A stretch of DNA of 5,299 nt from Spirochaetales bacterium (GTDB taxonomy: Bacteria > Spirochaetota > Spirochaetia > Sphaerochaetales > Sphaerochaetaceae): assembly GCA_022771185.1 (NCBI GenBank), contig JALFCJ010000256.1:1-5299 (forward strand), written 5' to 3'. This document shows positions 3,557 to 5,299 of this stretch, piece after piece. The position numbers and the translations under genes were made by a program. Under the pieces are notes generated by a model. That model was not told the origin of the DNA, made no database searches, and saw only the letters and a program-made list of their open reading frames with translations. Every line of letters starts with the position of its first letter. Position 1 is the first letter of the stretch.

Positions 3557-5299
3557 TAGCTGTCGTCCTCTGTCTTCAATACGGCAAGGAATGCAGACTG
3601 TGGTATCTCAACGTTACCTACCATCTTCATTCTCTTCTTTCCTTCTTTCTGCTTTTCCAAGAGTTTTCTCTTTCTTGAGATATCACCGCCATAACACTTG
3701 GCTGTAACATCCTTTCTATAAGCATTGACAGTTTCACGGGCAATAATCTGGCCACCGATAGCCGCCTGAATGGCAATCTTAAACTGTTGACGAGGAATCT
3801 CGCCCTTTAATCTCTCCACAATCTGCCTGCCTCTCGTCTGAGCGTTACCTCTATAGACAAGGCATGAAAGAGCATCCACAGGATCTCCGTTGACAAGTAT
3901 CTCCATTCTCACCAGGTCTGTTCTTCTATTCTCTATTACGTTGTAATCGAAGGAAGCGTAACCACGGGAAATAGACTTCAATCTGTCATAGAAATCAAAG
4001 AGGACTTCAGAGAGAGGCATCTCATAAATAAGTTCCACTCTCTTTGTGTCCAGATAGTTCATCTGAGTCTGAACGCCTCTCTTTTCAAGGCATAGAGTGA
4101 TGATGGGACCCACATACTCTGTAGGAGTAATGATATTTGCCTGGATATATGGCTCTTCCGCCCAATCGACTCTCATTGGATCAGGATATTCCAACGGGTT
4201 ATCGATAAAGAGAGTCTCTCCATCCTTCATATGGACCGTATATCTTACTGAAGGAGAAGTGAATACAATAGAGAGATCAAACTCCCTCTCTATTCTTTCC
4301 TGAATAACCTCCAAGTGAAGCATACCCAAGAAACCACATCTGAAACCAAAACCAAGCGCAGCTGAAGAGTCCTTCTCATACATCAACGAAGCATCGTTCA
4401 ACTTCAGTCTTTCTATTGCATCCTGCAACTCTTCGTAGTCATTTGAATCGACTGGATATATGGAAGAGAAGACTACAGGCTTTACCTCCTTAAATCCTGG
4501 GAGAGGCTCTGGAGCCATATTGTTTTTCAGAGTGACAGTATCTCCCACCCTTATATCGCTGATATTCTTGATTCCAGCGATAAAATATCCTACGTCTCCT
4601 GCTTCCAGCATAGGCTTGGAGATTAGATTAATCTGAAAGAGTCCAAGATCCTCCACTTTATAAGTGGCGTTTGAATGCATGAATACTATTTCATCTCCGA
4701 CTCTTACTTTTCCATTAAATATTCTTGCGTGGACTATTACACCTCTATATGGATCATAATGGGAATCGAAGATAAGAGCCTTTAATGGTTCATCGTTCTT
4801 TCCCTCAGGAGCTGGAATATAGTTGACGATGGCTTCATATAACAGGTCTACGCCTTCTCCTGTCTTAGCAGAGACTTTCACTGCCATATCGGGATCAAGG
4901 CCAAGATCGTGGTCAATCTGATGGAGGCAGGAATCAATATCGGCTGAAGCCAGGTCAATCTTGTTTATTACAGGAATGATTTCAAGATTATGCTCCATTG
5001 CAAGATATAGATTGGCCAGAGTCTGAGCTTCTACACCTTGTGTTGCATCAATTAAAAGCAATGCGCCTTCACAAGAGGAGATTGCTCTTGATACTTCATA
5101 TGTAAAGTCAACATGCCCCGGAGTGTCTACGAGATTCAACTCATAGACCTCTCCGTCAGATGCTGTATAAGGCACAGTCACAGCCTGGCTCTTGATTGTT
5201 ATTCCCCTCTCCCTCTCGATATCCATGTTATCTAGAATCTGGGATTCCATTGGGCCTCTAGCCTGCACTAACCTAGCTCTCTCGATAAACCTATCTGCA
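3556..5299 (-). CDS. lepA: Elongation factor 4 (LepA), missing the first ~20 residues at the window edge
   Basis: LepA/EF-4 is a translational GTPase of the EF-G type that acts on the ribosome, proposed to back-translocate or to aid initiation and 30S maturation. The frame stays open to the right edge and reads ADRFIERARLVQARG before the first available alternative start, a GTG at 5268 that lies inside the gene. The true start and the P-loop (HIDHGKST in the family) are therefore beyond the window; about 580 of roughly 600 residues are present. Visible G-domain motifs are switch I ERERGITIK, G3 DTPGH (5127-5113), G4 NKID (4965-4954) and G5 SAK. LNDASLMYE and ALGFGFRCGFLGMLHLE follow in the EF-G-like domain. 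The LepA-specific C-terminal domain is intact: RQQFKIAIQAAIG, AKCYGGDISRKRKLLEKQKEG (split) and IPQSAFLAVL. The stop TAA shares a base with the galM start. It is the first visible gene of the leftward lepA-galM-udk series. Confidence 0.97.
   Translation of the reverse strand, partial: ADRFIERARLVQARGPMESQILDNMDIERERGITIKSQAVTVPYTASDGEVYELNLVDTPGHVDFTYEVSRAISSCEGALLLIDATQGVEAQTLANLYLAMEHNLEIIPVINKIDLASADIDSCLHQIDHDLGLDPDMAVKVSAKTGEGVDLLYEAIVNYIPAPEGKNDEPLKALIFDSHYDPYRGVIVHARIFNGKVRVGDEIVFMHSNATYKVEDLGLFQINLISKPMLEAGDVGYFIAGIKNISDIRVGDTVTLKNNMAPEPLPGFKEVKPVVFSSIYPVDSNDYEELQDAIERLKLNDASLMYEKDSSAALGFGFRCGFLGMLHLEVIQERIEREFDLSIVFTSPSVRYTVHMKDGETLFIDNPLEYPDPMRVDWAEEPYIQANIITPTEYVGPIITLCLEKRGVQTQMNYLDTKRVELIYEMPLSEVLFDFYDRLKSISRGYASFDYNVIENRRTDLVRMEILVNGDPVDALSCLVYRGNAQTRGRQIVERLKGEIPRQQFKIAIQAAIGGQIIARETVNAYRKDVTAKCYGGDISRKRKLLEKQKEGKKRMKMVGNVEIPQSAFLAVLKTEDDS

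Noticed and set aside
5266..5268. GTG at 5268 as the start of lepA
   Set aside because: The frame continues to the window edge and the upstream residues (ADRFIERARLVQ) match the LepA region just after the P-loop, so this GTG is an internal Val codon and the gene is merely cut by the window.
1..5299. A novel defence, mobile or biosynthetic system
   Set aside because: Every open frame of substance belongs to a known housekeeping family, and there are no transposase, integrase, repeat array or unknown large genes in the window.

Overview
The window is a compact stretch of ordinary bacterial housekeeping genes, A+T-rich and densely packed. I see no mobile element, CRISPR array, rRNA or tRNA gene. 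The predicted EF-4/LepA reads most like the spirochaete (Treponema-like) versions I remember, for example ERERGITIKSQAV, NYLDTKRVELIYEMP and KRKLLEKQKEGKKRMKM. The bL32, RNase III and YidD proteins fit that as well. My best guess is therefore a gut or rumen Treponema or a close relative, but this comes from recall of protein texture, not from a search. An anaerobic Firmicute is the main alternative.

Layout, left to right. (1) Positions 1-177, + strand: the last 58 codons of a CCA-adding tRNA nucleotidyltransferase. (2) Positions 178-313: an intergenic gap holding an intrinsic terminator for the leftward genes. (3) Positions 314-1518, - strand: a tight rpmF-acpP-rnc operon (ribosomal protein bL32, acyl carrier protein, RNase III). 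(4) Positions 1519-1642: a divergent control region with a very good sigma-70-type promoter for rpmF, a short perfect-armed palindrome over its -35 box, and only a weak promoter candidate for the rightward gene. (5) Positions 1643-2023, + strand: yidD, a membrane protein insertion factor. (6) Positions 1994-5299, - strand: a lepA-galM-udk operon (elongation factor 4, aldose 1-epimerase, uridine kinase). LepA runs off the right edge and lacks only about its first 20 residues.

The leftward genes look translationally linked: acpP to rnc is 1 nt apart, rpmF to acpP 4 nt, lepA to galM overlaps by 1 nt (TAATG), and galM to udk is 3 nt apart. Each Shine-Dalgarno sits in the 3' end of the gene before it. 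The rpmF-acpP-rnc unit joins ribosome assembly, lipid synthesis and rRNA processing. YidD lies tail-to-tail with udk and overlaps it by 30 bp.

Nothing here looks like a new multi-gene system. The points worth a second look are regulatory or architectural: the palindromic rpmF promoter, the absence of plsX between rpmF and acpP, the TTG start of rnc, the uncertain YidD start, and the terminator-less overlap of yidD and udk.
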